Of a stretch of 64,000 nucleotides of DNA, positions 11,557 through 22,012 are shown one piece after another. The DNA is taken from positions 888,001 through 952,000 of the forward strand of contig JAWQUS010000011.1 in the NCBI GenBank assembly GCA_036365455.1, given 5' to 3'. Position numbers and translations under genes: made by a program. The notes beneath the pieces are model-generated. The model had not been told where the DNA came from and made no database searches. It saw only the letters and a list, made by a program, of their open reading frames with translations. The DNA is from Macrosoma leucophasiata. Lineage: Eukaryota; Arthropoda; Insecta; Lepidoptera; Hedylidae. Positions within the stretch are counted from its first letter, which is position 1, and each line of letters starts with the position of its first letter.

Positions 11557-14500
11557 TTAGGGATTAGTTTTAAGTTTGCTAAGTTCATTATTTTTGCTTA
11601 ACTTATTTTTCTTCAAATTATTTGAAATCTCTACAAGAGTCTTATCTTTTGTTTCTGGCAAATACTTGTAAATCAAAATAAGTATAAATGATGTTGAAAT
11701 GACATGAAATAAGAAAGCTCCATGCGTATTTAAAATAGAAAAAAGAAGTGGTGTCAATTTGAGCATAGTACCCATGGCGAAATTTGAAAGCATCCCTGAC
11801 ATTGCTGTATACGAACTTCTCGATTGTAAAGGAATAAGTTCACCTATAATTGTAGTCGACATAATAATTGGGCCACAACTTATGGCTAAAGAGTAACCGG
11901 TTAGTAATGCTATCGTAATATAATTGTTTTCCGCTAACATGTCAATCTTAATCAGATATATATACATTGATAAACACAAGAGAAAAATGAGGCCAGTTGA
12001 AGTTGTTGCTATAATTAAGAATCTTCTCCTTATAATTTTAGATAATCCACACCCAATGTACACTCCAATAACAGTAACGCCGTCTAAAATAAGCATCCAT
12101 CTATATGCTAGATGTTCACTTCCAGTAATTTTTCGGATAATGTCAATAGCGTAGACCGCATATGAAAGTTTTCCACAAAATACATACAATAAAATCAAAA
12201 GAAACATCATCATCATCCGTTTATAAAATGTTCGTTTACGTAATACTTTCTGAATATTCATTAGTCGTCCTTTGATTGAAAGACGTTCTTTTTTGTTGAA
12301 CTGTAAATCTATAAGACTTTTCAATTCTTCCTCAGCTTTTTCACTGTTCCCTCTAAGCCATCGATGTGATATCGCACATTCCTCAAATCTGTCTTGACTT
12401 GCTAACCAGTAAGGTGACTCTGGCCAGAACATTGCTGTTATCAAACTATAAGTGGCTATTGTACCACCAAGTATTGGAATGTTACTCCAATGTGTAAAAG
12501 TTCCTATGGTATTGGATATCCAAATACCCCACAAAAATGTGGCAGATTTTAGTGTAAGAAACATGCCTCTATAGCACGGTGAAACAAATTCAGTAACTAT
12601 TAAAAGACCTATTGTCATCTGGTAAGCAGATGCAGGTCCTTGAATGATTTCACTCAGTATAAGATATATAGGTGAACTACTTGAGTATAACATGATAAAT
12701 GAGACTACTGATAATGTAACGACAAATATGTGTGATCGTTTTCTTCCAATAAAGTGAGGGAGATAGCTGAGTAACATCGCAGAAGGTACGGCGCCATAGC
12801 TGACGCAGGAAGCTGTAAAAGAACAAATATTTGATAATTTCCCATGAACAAAACATGACATTTGGTGTCTTAAATGTTTTTTTTTATGTTATGGAAGTAA
12901 CAAACAAACATGCAATTCACATTGATGTTAAGTGATGACTGCAGCCTATAGACACCCACACAAATACCAGAGGTTAAAATGCAGATGCGTTACTACTCCT
13001 GAGGCCTAAGGTGTTATGCCTGTATGCCGGGAATTACAGGGCCGTACATTTTACATGTTTACATACAGCTCACATACGAAAGCATTGTGAGTTGGTATAA
13101 TTTTATTTTTTCAGTTTTGATAAACTTTTTTAGGGAGTAATATTATACATTCGCTACTGATATTGACTGAGCATTAATTACACTCTCTTCATTTCTCAAT
13201 TATAGTGAATATTGATGTAAAATTAAAAAATGTGTTAAACTTTTTCGAAATAAAGCAACTATTAGATAGTAAACTGAAATTACATAGCCATGAAGCCATC
13301 TCCTTGCTAATTACTTCTGTTGAATTAGCTTCTTTTCTGATTTGTGGTATGAATACCGTAGGAGAACTGATATACAACCCGGAGTTGAAATAGCACGACC
13401 ACACTCCCGTACATATGAAAATCTAAAAAGGAATAGTAATTATTATATTAAGACATTTAAAAGAACTAATTACGTACGCTGGTAGTTATCTGTTGAACTA
13501 TAGAACCATTTAAACAATAAAATTAAGTTAGACCAAATCAAATACTAAGCGGTATCGAATTGATCAAACAAGGACGTTCAAATAACAGAGACTTTATGAG
13601 AAAATAACTTTTCGATACATATTTTAAATCTTTCATTTTATTTTTATGGCTAATTAATTAATTAATTGCGGTATTAGATAATGCATTATTCGCTCTATAC
13701 ACAAACCAAATACGTGCGTTTTGAGCCAACTACTCGTGTATACATACAGATTATTTTAATATTAATAGCCTAGAAGCGCGCATGGCTCCGTGGCAGGTGT
13801 AGATCGGATGCGATCTACTCGGTTAAGCGATACGGACGCGGTCGGGTGTGTGATTGATGACCGCTAGTGGCAAATTAAAATGCGCGTTTCCGTGCTTCGG
13901 AGGGCACGTTAAGCCGTCGGTCCCGCTTGCTATCGATAGATAGCAGTCGTTAAACCTTGTCGTAGGCCTTATGAGCGGTTTGAAAACATCCGACAGCAGG
14001 TTGGCCACTAACCCTTATCTCCACCAACTTGTATTGGATCAGCGTGGTTGAGTAAGCTCCAGGCCTCCTCCCAAGAAGGAGAAAGACTCGTGCCCAGCAG
14101 TGGGACGTTAGGTAGGTTAGGGTTAACATCATTATTATTCCACTTATTTATTTATCCAACTTATTAAATAATTTTTTACATATATATGTATAAAAAAAAC
14201 AACAAATATATATATAAAAAATTAAAAAATAGTGTGCCGCCGGCAGCGAGAGCAGGGTCCAAGCTGCCGGTGGTTAGGGACACAGAGACAGGAACCTCCT
14301 CACTATGCGTGCCGTGCCGAGGAGTACTGCTTTCTGTATCAGACCCTTGATCCATCCACCTAGCGAGAGCCTCTTGAGATGTTGGTCGAGGCTCTTCGCT
14401 ATCAGCCCGTTCACCGATACGACTATCGGCACAATGATGGCCGAATCCACATCCCACATGGCGACAACCTCGTGAGCCAGATCAAGATATTTTATTTCCT

Positions 14501-17500
14501 TGTCTTTTTCGGCTTTCACGAGATTCTCATCATGCGGGACGGTGATGTCGATCATCATTACGCGGCGCTCCGAGCGATCTATCACCACTATATCAGGCTT
14601 ATTGGCAACAATAGTCCTGTCAGTGATGATAGATCGGTCCCAATACATCGTGACATGGTCATTTTCCAGAACTGGGTCGGGCACATACCTGTAGTACGGC
14701 ACCTCCGCGGCTACAAGACCGTATTTCAAGGCAAGTTGCTGATGGATTATCCTGGCTACTTGGTTGTGTCTGTGCAAGTATTCGCCGTTGGCAAGACTCG
14801 AACAGCCGGAAACAATATGCCTGATTGATTCACCCGGTCGATGGCATGCCCGACATATGTCGACCGTTCCATCCTTCAGGATAAACTTCCGGTAGTTGTT
14901 GGTCATTACCACTTCGTCCATAATTGCACAAACAAAACCTTCGGTTTCCCCAAAGAGGTCACCGAATCGCAGCCAGGCCACAGACGCTAAGAAATCTACA
15001 TCGGGCCCATGGAGGGCCCGGTAAAAACGTCCGTGTAGCTCCTTGCCTTGCCATACAATCCTGCGGTCGCTAGTCGTGAGCACCTCAGGTTTGCGCCAGT
15101 TCTTTTTAGCCAAAGAGAGTGGGGTGAGTCCGCTGTCGACCGCCACCACATCCCGATGCATCTCTCCGCCGGCGGTCAGGAAGTATTCTCGGAGATTACA
15201 CACCTCACGGTTGTGTAGGGTCTTAGCGCTTAGAACGCCACGACCCCCACATCTCCGTGGGATGTATAATCTCATCACCGAAGACCGTGGGTGATGCATG
15301 CGGTGCGCTGTCAGTAAAGAGCGAACTCGCCTGTCAAGGGCATCCAGTTCGGTCTGAGTCCACTTGAGTATGCCGAAGGAGTACAGCAAGACCGGCATGA
15401 CCCAACCGTTGAAGGCGCGCACCCTATTACCGCCCGACAAAAGACTTTTCAGTACTTTTGTCAGGCGACCAAAGAAACGTTCCTTCAACGATTGTCTCAT
15501 CTCGACCTCGCGTATACCTAAGGCCTCCGCCATACCCAAGTACTTATAGCTCTCGGTGGCAGAGAGGTTTCGGAACGGGATGGAACCCGGGGGATTCATT
15601 CCCTCGGATTCCATTATCTGCCCCTGTCGTACATGCATAACAGCGCATTTTTCGATTCCGAATTCCATCCTAATAGAGTTACTGAAGTTTTCAGTTACCT
15701 TCAGTAGTTCAGATAGGTTGGCATTACTGGAACCGAACAATTTCAGGTCATCCATGTATAGCAGGTGAGATATCGTCCGACCACCTCTTCGCAACCGATA
15801 GCCAAGCCCCGAAGCCTCTAGCAGCGTGCTGAGAGGATTCAGGGCCAGGCAAAACCATAAGGGGCTCAGACTATCGCCCTGGAAAATGCCCCTGGCAATT
15901 CTCACAGGTTCGCCAACCGCCAGGGGCTGCCGAGACCCTGGATAGCGAAGAACCGTACTCCACTGCAGCATACATGAGCCCAGAAAGGCCCGAAGAGTTG
16001 AATGAATTTTATACAACTCCAGGACCCGCATGAGCCATGTATGCGGCACGGAATCGTAGGCCTTCTTATAATCTATCCAGCATGTCGACAGACTCTTTCG
16101 GTTGCGACGAACCTGCTGGCTAATTGCCATGTCTATGAGGAGTAGCTCCTTAGTACCGCGGGACCCACTCCTACATCCATTCTGAGAGAGAGACAAGATG
16201 GAGGAGTCTTCAATGTGTTTAGTTATTTTAACTCTCAGAATGGATGTAAGAACCTTATAAACCGTCGGTAGACAAGTTATTGGTCTATAATTTTTGGGTT
16301 CCGCGGTACTACCTGATTTATGGAGCAGGTGGGTCACACCAGTCGTTAGAAACTGTGGGAGAGAGCCTGATTCCAGAGATGACTGAAACTGGACTGCTAA
16401 ACGAGCGTGCGAACTACGCAGCCACTTTAACCAAAAATTGTGCAGTCCGTCCGGTCCCGGCGATTTCCAGTTCGGCATCGGACGGACTGCATTGGCTACG
16501 TCTTCTTCTGTGATATTTATGGAATTCATTTCCTGAATTGGTTCGCACGCTCTTTCAACATTCCGCATCCAGCCACCCTCAGAGTGACCGACCGGTTCCG
16601 ACCAGATGCTTCGCCAAAATGAAAGCATAGCGTCATCATCCGGCCGACCCCGGTCAGCCACTCCTTGGTTAGGCCGCTCCCACAGTCTATAGACCCGCCT
16701 TTGATCACCCTGGAACATGCTATTCTGTTCATACCGGTCCACGCGTTCTTTATAACGCCTAATCCGGTTTGCCCATGCATAAACTTTCTGCTTCAGGAAG
16801 TCAATGCGCTCTGTGAGGCGAGCTGGATAGTCCTGGGGGCTGACTCCAGTCCCTGAAAACGCCCGCCTCACAAAACGCACCACCCTTGGGCGTGTATTGC
16901 CCATCCTGAAGCAGATCAGCTTGCCAATGAGTGCTCTGGCCTCAGCGATACGCCGCTCGATCCGGCACTGCCAGACTGGTGTTGTAGGTTTCGGCCGCGT
17001 AGCTGTATCAGGACTTAGTAACTTGACACGAGCTACACGGCACACCGCGACAGCCGCGCAGTACAGGATCGAATGAGTATCACTGAGGTTTTCGCTGTTG
17101 TCAATGTATTCTGGCAACAGCGAATTCAGAGCACACACTAGCGCCACATTCCGTTTATGCATGGGCAACCGAGGCAAACGTGGCCTATCCGCGGGCAAAG
17201 TGGACCGATATTCACGAAGAGCATGCTCCAAGGCGCTCCTCAGTTGATCAATGCATCGGGTACTTACAGTTGTTACCTGGTCTACCTCCTCCCCATCATC
17301 GGGTTCCGGTGCATTCGCGTTATTGTTTCGTTGCGTCGGTACCGTAGGTAGTGGTGGGGCGGGGGTTGAGCGGTAACCCTGCATCTCGGTGCGTAGCCGA
17401 TCAAGTACACTGTCATCCAGCATGCGTCCACGCTGGATGACACGCACCTGATCCGATAGACGTTGGCTCGACACGTTGACTGATGGTTCGAGGGTCTGAA

Positions 17501-18839
17501 ACAGAGGCAGCATACGGCTACGATACGCAGTAAGGTTGGTTCCCCCCTCTGTAGCCCCGAAATATGCGCGCATGACGTTTTCATTAATTTTCGGTGTCCA
17601 TTTCATGCGCGGCACATTACCACCGACAGCGGGGACCCCACTCGGGACCGGTTGGTCCCGAAGTCCTAAGCAAGTCGGCGGCCGGGGTCTCCCTCGACGG
17701 CGCGCAGGTGGTGGTGACGGCGCCGGGGAGAAGTACTCGTCGCTGGAGCTCGACGCAACTGCAGCGGCCGGTGACACAGCACTCGCAATGCGAGCGGCGT
17801 CCGGCGGCTGCGAGGCGGAGCTCAGCGACGAGTCCGGTGGTGGTGGGTGTGCTCGTGCTGCATCTCTGGCTCTGGCCCTTGTTATTATTATTATTATTAT
17901 TAATGCATAATCCGATTTTTGTACCAGCGATTACAGGACGGTAGCTGCACATAAAAATTGTTATAGTCTCATTTTGAGAGGTTCAACCGTACCTCGGTTT
18001 ATAAGCAATGTGCTCTTACACATAACATGTATTATTCCGGTCACTCTCCAGCAGCAGAACTAAAAGTTACAAGCAGTGTAATCAGCATCCAATACCTGTA
18101 CGTGGTCGCCAACAAAATTGTACAGACGTATGCAAACGCAATATAATTTTGTTGCTGTTTATTTGAGGGAGTGCAACATAATAAACGTTTGTGCCGCAAA
18201 GTTCAGCACACTATAAGTGGAATCACGTCCTTACATATTAATTATCTTGTCTGTATCTTACATAGAGCAACTCGGCCCACCGGTCGCGGCGGACCGGAGG
18301 GGAGTAGCCATAGCGTTTATTACCGATGTAAAACAGTCTGTAATTTTTTTGCGGGAGGAAATACGTGTGACACCCACTCACACTAGAAAAATCGTCTATT
18401 ACTACGAAACTCACACCTTGACTTTAACAAAATACGTAAACAATTTCGCGCACACATTTAAATGTCTGGGCGACGGGCATAGGACCATTTGGTTTTGTAC
18501 TTTGTCAGAGGGGAAACCCTGCATATGGCTACTCCCCTCCGGTCCACCGCGGCCGGTGGACCGTGCTGCTCTATGCTGTATTATAACTGCTCTTAACTTT
18601 TAGTATAGCACTCGAACATAACCGATTTGAAATCATCGTAAAACTATTTATTTAATTGTTACACCTATGATCTGTGAATGATCTCTTCATGGATGTATTT
18701 TATTTCACTTTTAATTAATAAATACTTAAACAACGCAAAAAATTATTAGTACCTGTCTTAAAAATGGCTTCCATGATTTTTCCTTTGCACAATTTTTGGA
18801 CTCTGACTCGTGTGGAATATATAAATAATTGCTCTCCAT
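11557..18839 (-). CDS. MFS sugar transporter, copy D (complete, intron 1 carries a Dong/R4-like element)
   Basis: Complete copy, predicted 493 aa. Exon 1 is 18839-18753 (29 codons, MESNYLYIPH...), exon 2 13422-13284 (139 bp), exon 3 12812-11557 ending in TAA. Splice sites and phases match copies A and B. Motifs: IGRKRSH, MFWPESPYWLASQDRF, and YLPETKDKTLVEI. As in copy B the membrane-segment 7 motif is altered (FCGKLSYAVYAIDII). Intron 1 is about 5.3 kb because it contains a SINE, the Dong/R4-like retrotransposon, an hAT-like MITE and one arm of an inverted duplication. Copy E's exons 1 and 2 lie directly upstream with no exon 3 of their own, so alternative 5' exons sharing copy D's last exon are conceivable, but copy E exon 2 lacks an AG acceptor. 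Confidence 0.87.
12880..13053 (-). repeat. REP1 SINE-like repeat, partial
   Basis: Reverse copy keeping the 3' two-thirds (CACATTGATGTTAAGTGATG ... GGAATTACAGGGCCGTAC). It lies in intron 2 of copy D. Confidence 0.75.
13774..14136 (+). repeat. REP3 SINE-like repeat with ATT tail
   Basis: Starts AGCGCGCATGGCTCCGTGGC, passes through GGCACGTTAAGCCGTCGGTC and ends CAGCAGTGGGACGTTAGG followed by CATTATTATT. The same family is at 22632-22982, 42338-42695 and 48262-48640, with pieces at 19131, 39893 and 46042. The head resembles a promoter-bearing tRNA-like SINE start, but I could not fold a clear tRNA. The ATT tail is the site where the Dong/R4-like element lies. Confidence 0.75.
14137..17879 (-). 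mobile_element. Dong/R4-type non-LTR retrotransposon, near complete
   Basis: About 3.74 kb element on the minus strand. A single long ORF (17777-14274) is preceded by about 100 bp of 5' untranslated sequence and followed by about 140 bp of AT-rich 3' sequence. On the minus strand the upstream flank is (TAA)n (17903-17880) and the downstream flank also contains AATAATAATG. Insertion into TAA repeats is the known habit of the Bombyx element Dong. The ORF is unbroken, so the copy may be young or active. It lies in intron 1 of transporter copy D, in the same orientation as the gene. Confidence 0.82.
14274..17777 (-). CDS. Dong/R4-type reverse transcriptase-endonuclease polyprotein
   Basis: Single 1167-aa ORF, full length for the R4/Dong group. 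The N-terminus is Ser/Pro/Arg-rich, then WTPKINENVMRAYF, a helix-rich DNA-binding-like segment typical of this group. The central reverse transcriptase shows WKSPGPDGLHNFWLK, YRPITCLPTVYK, DYKKAYDSVPH, GIFQGDSLSPLWFCL and the catalytic box YMDDLKLFG (YMDD where many LINEs have YADD). The C-terminus has a CCHC-type finger, CRACHRPGESIRHIVSGC, and the restriction-like endonuclease core KPDIVVIDRSERRVMMIDIT. The enzyme nicks its target and reverse-transcribes its own RNA there. No separate ORF1 is present, as expected for this group. Start at 17777 is the first Met in the frame; intactness is clear from the sequence. Confidence 0.9.
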   Translation of the reverse strand: MSPAAAVASSSSDEYFSPAPSPPPARRRGRPRPPTCLGLRDQPVPSGVPAVGGNVPRMKWTPKINENVMRAYFGATEGGTNLTAYRSRMLPLFQTLEPSVNVSSQRLSDQVRVIQRGRMLDDSVLDRLRTEMQGYRSTPAPPLPTVPTQRNNNANAPEPDDGEEVDQVTTVSTRCIDQLRSALEHALREYRSTLPADRPRLPRLPMHKRNVALVCALNSLLPEYIDNSENLSDTHSILYCAAVAVCRVARVKLLSPDTATRPKPTTPVWQCRIERRIAEARALIGKLICFRMGNTRPRVVRFVRRAFSGTGVSPQDYPARLTERIDFLKQKVYAWANRIRRYKERVDRYEQNSMFQGDQRRVYRLWERPNQGVADRGRPDDDAMLSFWRSIWSEPVGHSEGGWMRNVERACEPIQEMNSINITEEDVANAVRPMPNWKSPGPDGLHNFWLKWLRSSHARLAVQFQSSLESGSLPQFLTTGVTHLLHKSGSTAEPKNYRPITCLPTVYKVLTSILRVKITKHIEDSSILSLSQNGCRSGSRGTKELLLIDMAISQQVRRNRKSLSTCWIDYKKAYDSVPHTWLMRVLELYKIHSTLRAFLGSCMLQWSTVLRYPGSRQPLAVGEPVRIARGIFQGDSLSPLWFCLALNPLSTLLEASGLGYRLRRGGRTISHLLYMDDLKLFGSSNANLSELLKVTENFSNSIRMEFGIEKCAVMHVRQGQIMESEGMNPPGSIPFRNLSATESYKYLGMAEALGIREVEMRQSLKERFFGRLTKVLKSLLSGGNRVRAFNGWVMPVLLYSFGILKWTQTELDALDRRVRSLLTAHRMHHPRSSVMRLYIPRRCGGRGVLSAKTLHNREVCNLREYFLTAGGEMHRDVVAVDSGLTPLSLAKKNWRKPEVLTTSDRRIVWQGKELHGRFYRALHGPDVDFLASVAWLRFGDLFGETEGFVCAIMDEVVMTNNYRKFILKDGTVDICRACHRPGESIRHIVSGCSSLANGEYLHRHNQVARIIHQQLALKYGLVAAEVPYYRYVPDPVLENDHVTMYWDRSIITDRTIVANKPDIVVIDRSERRVMMIDITVPHDENLVKAEKDKEIKYLDLAHEVVAMWDVDSAIIVPIVVSVNGLIAKSLDQHLKRLSLGGWIKGLIQKAVLLGTARIVRRFLSLCP
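17880..17903. repeat. (TTA/TAA)n microsatellite, target of the Dong-like insertion
   Basis: Run of TTATTATTATTATTATTATT immediately at the 5' end of the Dong-like element. Probably part of the ATT tail of the REP3 SINE at 13774 before insertion. Confidence 0.8.
18128..18622. repeat. Left arm of an inverted duplication, carrying a MITE
   Basis: Without the MITE at 18261-18575, this arm is about 175 bp and matches the reverse complement of 19237-19410 with few differences (for example GAGGGAGTGCAACA, GTGCCGCAAAGTTCAGCACA, TAACTGCTCTTAACTTTTA). The arms bracket exon 1 of transporter copy D. Origin (transposon ends or inverted gene-flank duplication) is unresolved. Confidence 0.75.
18261..18575 (+). 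mobile_element. hAT-like MITE (MITE-A), full-length
   Basis: 315 bp with imperfect ~51-bp terminal inverted repeats: CATAGAGCAACTCGGCCCAC ... and, at the right, ...GTGCTGCTCTATG. There is no coding capacity. Other copies: 36736-37791 (split), 38325-38417, 39089-39365 and 46710-47014. Copy 46710 is flanked by CTATAATT / CTATAATA, pointing to an 8-bp target duplication as made by hAT transposases. The inverted arm at 19237 provides an empty site. Confidence 0.8.
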
Positions 18840-19130
18840 CAAATTTTTAAATGCATCAATTAATTGAACCTTTAAAAAATATTACTCAACTGGTGACGCA
18901 CTTGAAATTTCAAGTTCAAATGTATGATGGTAAAGACATCGGTAGTTTGTAATATCAACACTCTTTCACACGCATTTAATTAAACACGATAAAATATATT
19001 GGTGTCATCATACTTGTATTATCACATTTGAAATTGTTATCACTAAGTGCAGGCTAATAGTCATTTTTGTTTTTATCCAGTCCCCTTAACTAAAAACAAA
19101 ATTAAATACAAATAAATAATTATAATTCGA

Positions 19131-19234
19131 AGCGCGCATGGTCCCGCGGCTGGTGTAGATCATAAGCGGTCCAATCGGTAAAGCACTACGGGCGCGGTCG
19201 GGTAGTGTGATGGGTGACCGCTAGTGGCAAAATC
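19131..19234 (+). repeat. REP3 head fragment
   Basis: First ~100 bp of REP3 (GCGCGCATGGTCCCGCGGCT ... GGGTGACCGCTAGTGGCAAA), ending where the right inverted arm begins. Confidence 0.7.
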
Positions 19235-19236
19235 GG

Positions 19237-19410
19237 TTAAGTTCGAGTGCTATAATAAAAGTTAAGAGCAGTTATAATACAGAGACAGACAAGATAATTA
19301 TTATGTAAACATGTGATTCCACTAGTGTGCTGAACTTTGCGGCACAAACGTTTATTCTGTTGCACTCCCTCAAACAAACAGTAACAAATTGCGTTCGCGT
19401 ATATGTGTGT
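19237..19410. repeat. Right arm of inverted duplication (MITE-free)
   Basis: Reverse complement of the left arm 18128-18622 minus the MITE. At the position of the MITE it reads uninterrupted CTGTCTCTGTATTATAAC, which defines the pre-insertion site. Confidence 0.75.
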
Positions 19411-19500
19411 ATGTATCTTCACGCCAGTTCCCTTACGGGGTAGGCAGAGAGTGTTAAGCGCCAGAGATCCCGGTGCTGACATACCTCTATGCCTCATCTT
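19405..19500 (-). mobile_element. LINE 3' tail fragment
   Basis: Same tail as 965-1212 (GTATGTATCTTCACGCCAG, GGGGTAGGCAGAGAGTG) in reverse orientation. Confidence 0.5.
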
Positions 19501-19970
19501 TCCTTACATCTGATAAAAGAAATTAGTACTTATGGTAAAGCAACGGCTAGACTATGAATTATATTTACATATACATGAAACCATTTCTGTGCTAACTACT
19601 TCTGTTGAATTGGCTTCTCTTCTGATTTGTGGTATAAACACTGTAGGAGCACCAACATATAACCCGGAGTTAGAATAGCATGACCACACGCCTGTGCAGA
19701 TGTAAATGTAAAAGATATATTTTTATAAGATATTTTTAATATAATTGATAAAACTCCAATAGAACTAGTGATCACCGGTTGCACCATCATCGCATAATCG
19801 TTCAATAAGGAGCCTAGTGATGTAAAAGTATACGCTATTGGTAATTTCCTTATTCTCTTGTTCTTATTCTTGAATTATATTAATAATAGGAAATATACCC
19901 ACATTCCACCCTTATGTGACCAAAAGCAGTTTTTTTTTTTTCAAATTCCAATCTCAATCCAAAACCAAAA

Positions 19971-20168
19971 TCTTTCTTTATATATAAAAATGAATGTTTG
20001 TCTGTATGTCTCTTATAAAATCGTAAACTACGCATTTGACCATCTGATGATCTTTAGCAAAGTTGTTGTACATGAGCCCACGAAGGTTTCTGAGTTGGCA
20101 AATTCGATAGATGGCGCCACTGTATTTTTTTAGTTGGTGGCGTATCAACGCGCGCTGGGTACAGCTAG
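19971..20168 (+). mobile_element. Short non-autonomous Helitron-like element
   Basis: Begins TCTTTATATATAAAAATGAA and ends GGGTACAGCTAG before a T, which fits Helitron 5' TC and 3' CTAG ends inserted between A/T bases. About 200 bp, no coding capacity. It lies in intron 1 of copy E. Confidence 0.6.
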
Positions 20169-20514
20169 TATGATAATAAAATTAAAATATAGTACCATGT
20201 GGCTATATGACGCGCCTACCCGGGTTATTCGTGAATTCGCCAGTATAGAGAAAAAAATAGTATCATATAAGAAACTGACCTTTTTAGCTGCTTCTTTATT
20301 TGAATTTGAAGCGCATCTATTATGCTAAAAACTTCTTCAAGTGCCTGCGATTTCACTTTTTTAATATGGTATAATGATTAAAATTTAAGATGGTAATAGA
20401 AACTAGGATAACTTTGCACTAAGTGAGAATGCCGCATTGAAGTATTTCAAAATCTTCAGGCTAATTTAAATTACGAAAGTACGAGTAGTTAAGCGACATT
20501 AAATGTAGGTACAT

Positions 20515-20645
20515 TGCTGTGTGAAGAGAATGATGAATGTAGACGAGGCACGAGAAGTTTGTCAGAATCGGGTTATCTGGCGCTCTACACTCTCTGCCTA
20601 CCCCGTTAGGGACCTGGCGTGAAGATACATACATACATACATTGC
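20515..20645 (+). mobile_element. LINE 3' end fragment with ATAC tail
   Basis: Plus-strand counterpart of 965-1212, ending CTGGCGTGAAGATACATACATACATACAT. The tail is a tetranucleotide repeat, as left by some non-LTR elements. Confidence 0.55.
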
Positions 20646-20849
20646 TGTGTCATCGTACTTCTTACAGAAAAATTGTAATCGTGTTATCGTAATGAGCATG
20701 AATGTCATGAAACTAATTTCGCAATGTAAGCCATTATAGCAGCCGTTTGATCAAATATTACCTATCCGATCAACAGATGTACTAACACTTCTTTTGTCTA
20801 AGAATATAAAAGATTGAGGCCACCGAAGATTATTAGGACTCCAAAAACT

Positions 20850-21140
20850 GTTTTTTTATGTAATGAAAGTGACAAACAAGCATGCAGTTTACATTGATGT
20901 TAATTGATGACTGCAGCCTATAAACACCCACACAAAGACCACAGGTCAAAATGCAGATGCGTTACCACTTCTGAGGCCTAAGGTATTGTGCCTCTGTGCC
21001 GGAAATTACAGGGCCGTACATTACCACCTGACCGGAACACAATAGCGCTGAACACTACCATTTGGCGGCAAGTATATTAGGTAATGCGGTGGTGCCTACG
21101 CCCGCGAGCTCCGTCACTGGAGCTCTACCACCAGTACGTA
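20850..21140 (-). repeat. REP1 SINE-like repeat, near full-length
   Basis: Reverse copy of REP1 (described at 52893) from the TTACATTGATGTTAATTGATG tail region to the GAGCTCCGTCACTGGAGCTC stem. Confidence 0.8.
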
Positions 21141-21423
21141 ACGTGCTTAACATTATACAATGTTATTGAAGCAAGATTTCTCCAAAATCTGTTTGTACCT
21201 AAGGTACAAACTAGTTAGTTCAGAATCGATAACCAAATCGATTTCAGACATTTTTGATATTGGTAACATTTTGTCCCAAAGTTAAACAAAATTTAAGAAA
21301 TTATGGTCACCTATTTGGTGAACAGTCAATACAAACGAAAACGAGACTAACGTCTATTCAAAATAAAATTCTAGTCTCAAAAAGTTTATTAGAACTCGTT
21401 GAGACGTACTTTTTATTATAAAC

Positions 21424-22012
21424 TAGCTGGCCCAGCGAACTTTGTATCGCTTTGAAATAAAGATAAAAAGTACACTACAGTTTTAGCGAAAGTAACAAAC
21501 AGCAATTGAAACTCAAAAAAAACTCAAAATGATAATTAAAATTATTGATTTTATTTCACGAATTATCAAAGATTACGATTTTGCATAAACATGTTCTCGA
21601 TTCAGAACAATTATTTTTTTACGAGCTTTAATTGTAAATAGGTTTTGATCAAGTCTACCGTAGATCTGTGGCAGAAAATATGACATGTAATGTCTGTACT
21701 TAGGTTCATAATGGCGGATGTGAAAAATTGAATATGAACATTGTGCATTTTTAACCATTAATGCCACCAACACTACTTGAACACTACCACCACCATCACC
21801 ACCATTGTCACCACTACCACCACTGTCACCGCTACCACTTCCACCACCAACGCCATCAACGCCACCACCAACACCAACATCACCAAACACCTACGCCACC
21901 AAAACTACCCAGTGTTGTGCGCCAAAGGTTAAAGTACGTATAATCATACCAAGTTTCATTGTAATCGGACCAGTAGTTTTTATGTGATGCTTGAACAAAC
22001 AGACAGACAGAC
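21424..22012 (-). mobile_element. Helitron-like fragment with internal CAC/ACC microsatellite
   Basis: Starts ACTAGCTGGCCCAGCGAACT, the reverse complement of a lepidopteran Helitron 3' end, and contains CAAGTTTCATTGTAATCGG-like blocks and CAGACAGACAGAC. In the middle, 21772-21900 is an imperfect trinucleotide array of CAC/ACC. The open frames over this array (His-rich one way, Gly-rich the other) are products of the repeat, not genes. Between here and 22630 nothing is recognised. Confidence 0.5.

Noticed and set aside
13823..14132. Open frames in REP3 repeated at 42392 and 22615
   Set aside because: They are the same SINE read in different copies and show no protein family.
17282..17952. Several open frames overlapping the start of the Dong-like ORF on both strands
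   Set aside because: They are shadows of the long, GC-rich 1167-codon frame, which has clear domains.
18217..18603. 128-codon frame over the MITE as a gene
   Set aside because: It lies entirely in the non-coding MITE and its flanks, and equivalent frames in other copies are broken differently.
21573..21943. Gly-rich and His-rich open frames as a small gene
   Set aside because: Both are readings of one CAC/ACC microsatellite inside a Helitron-like fragment.
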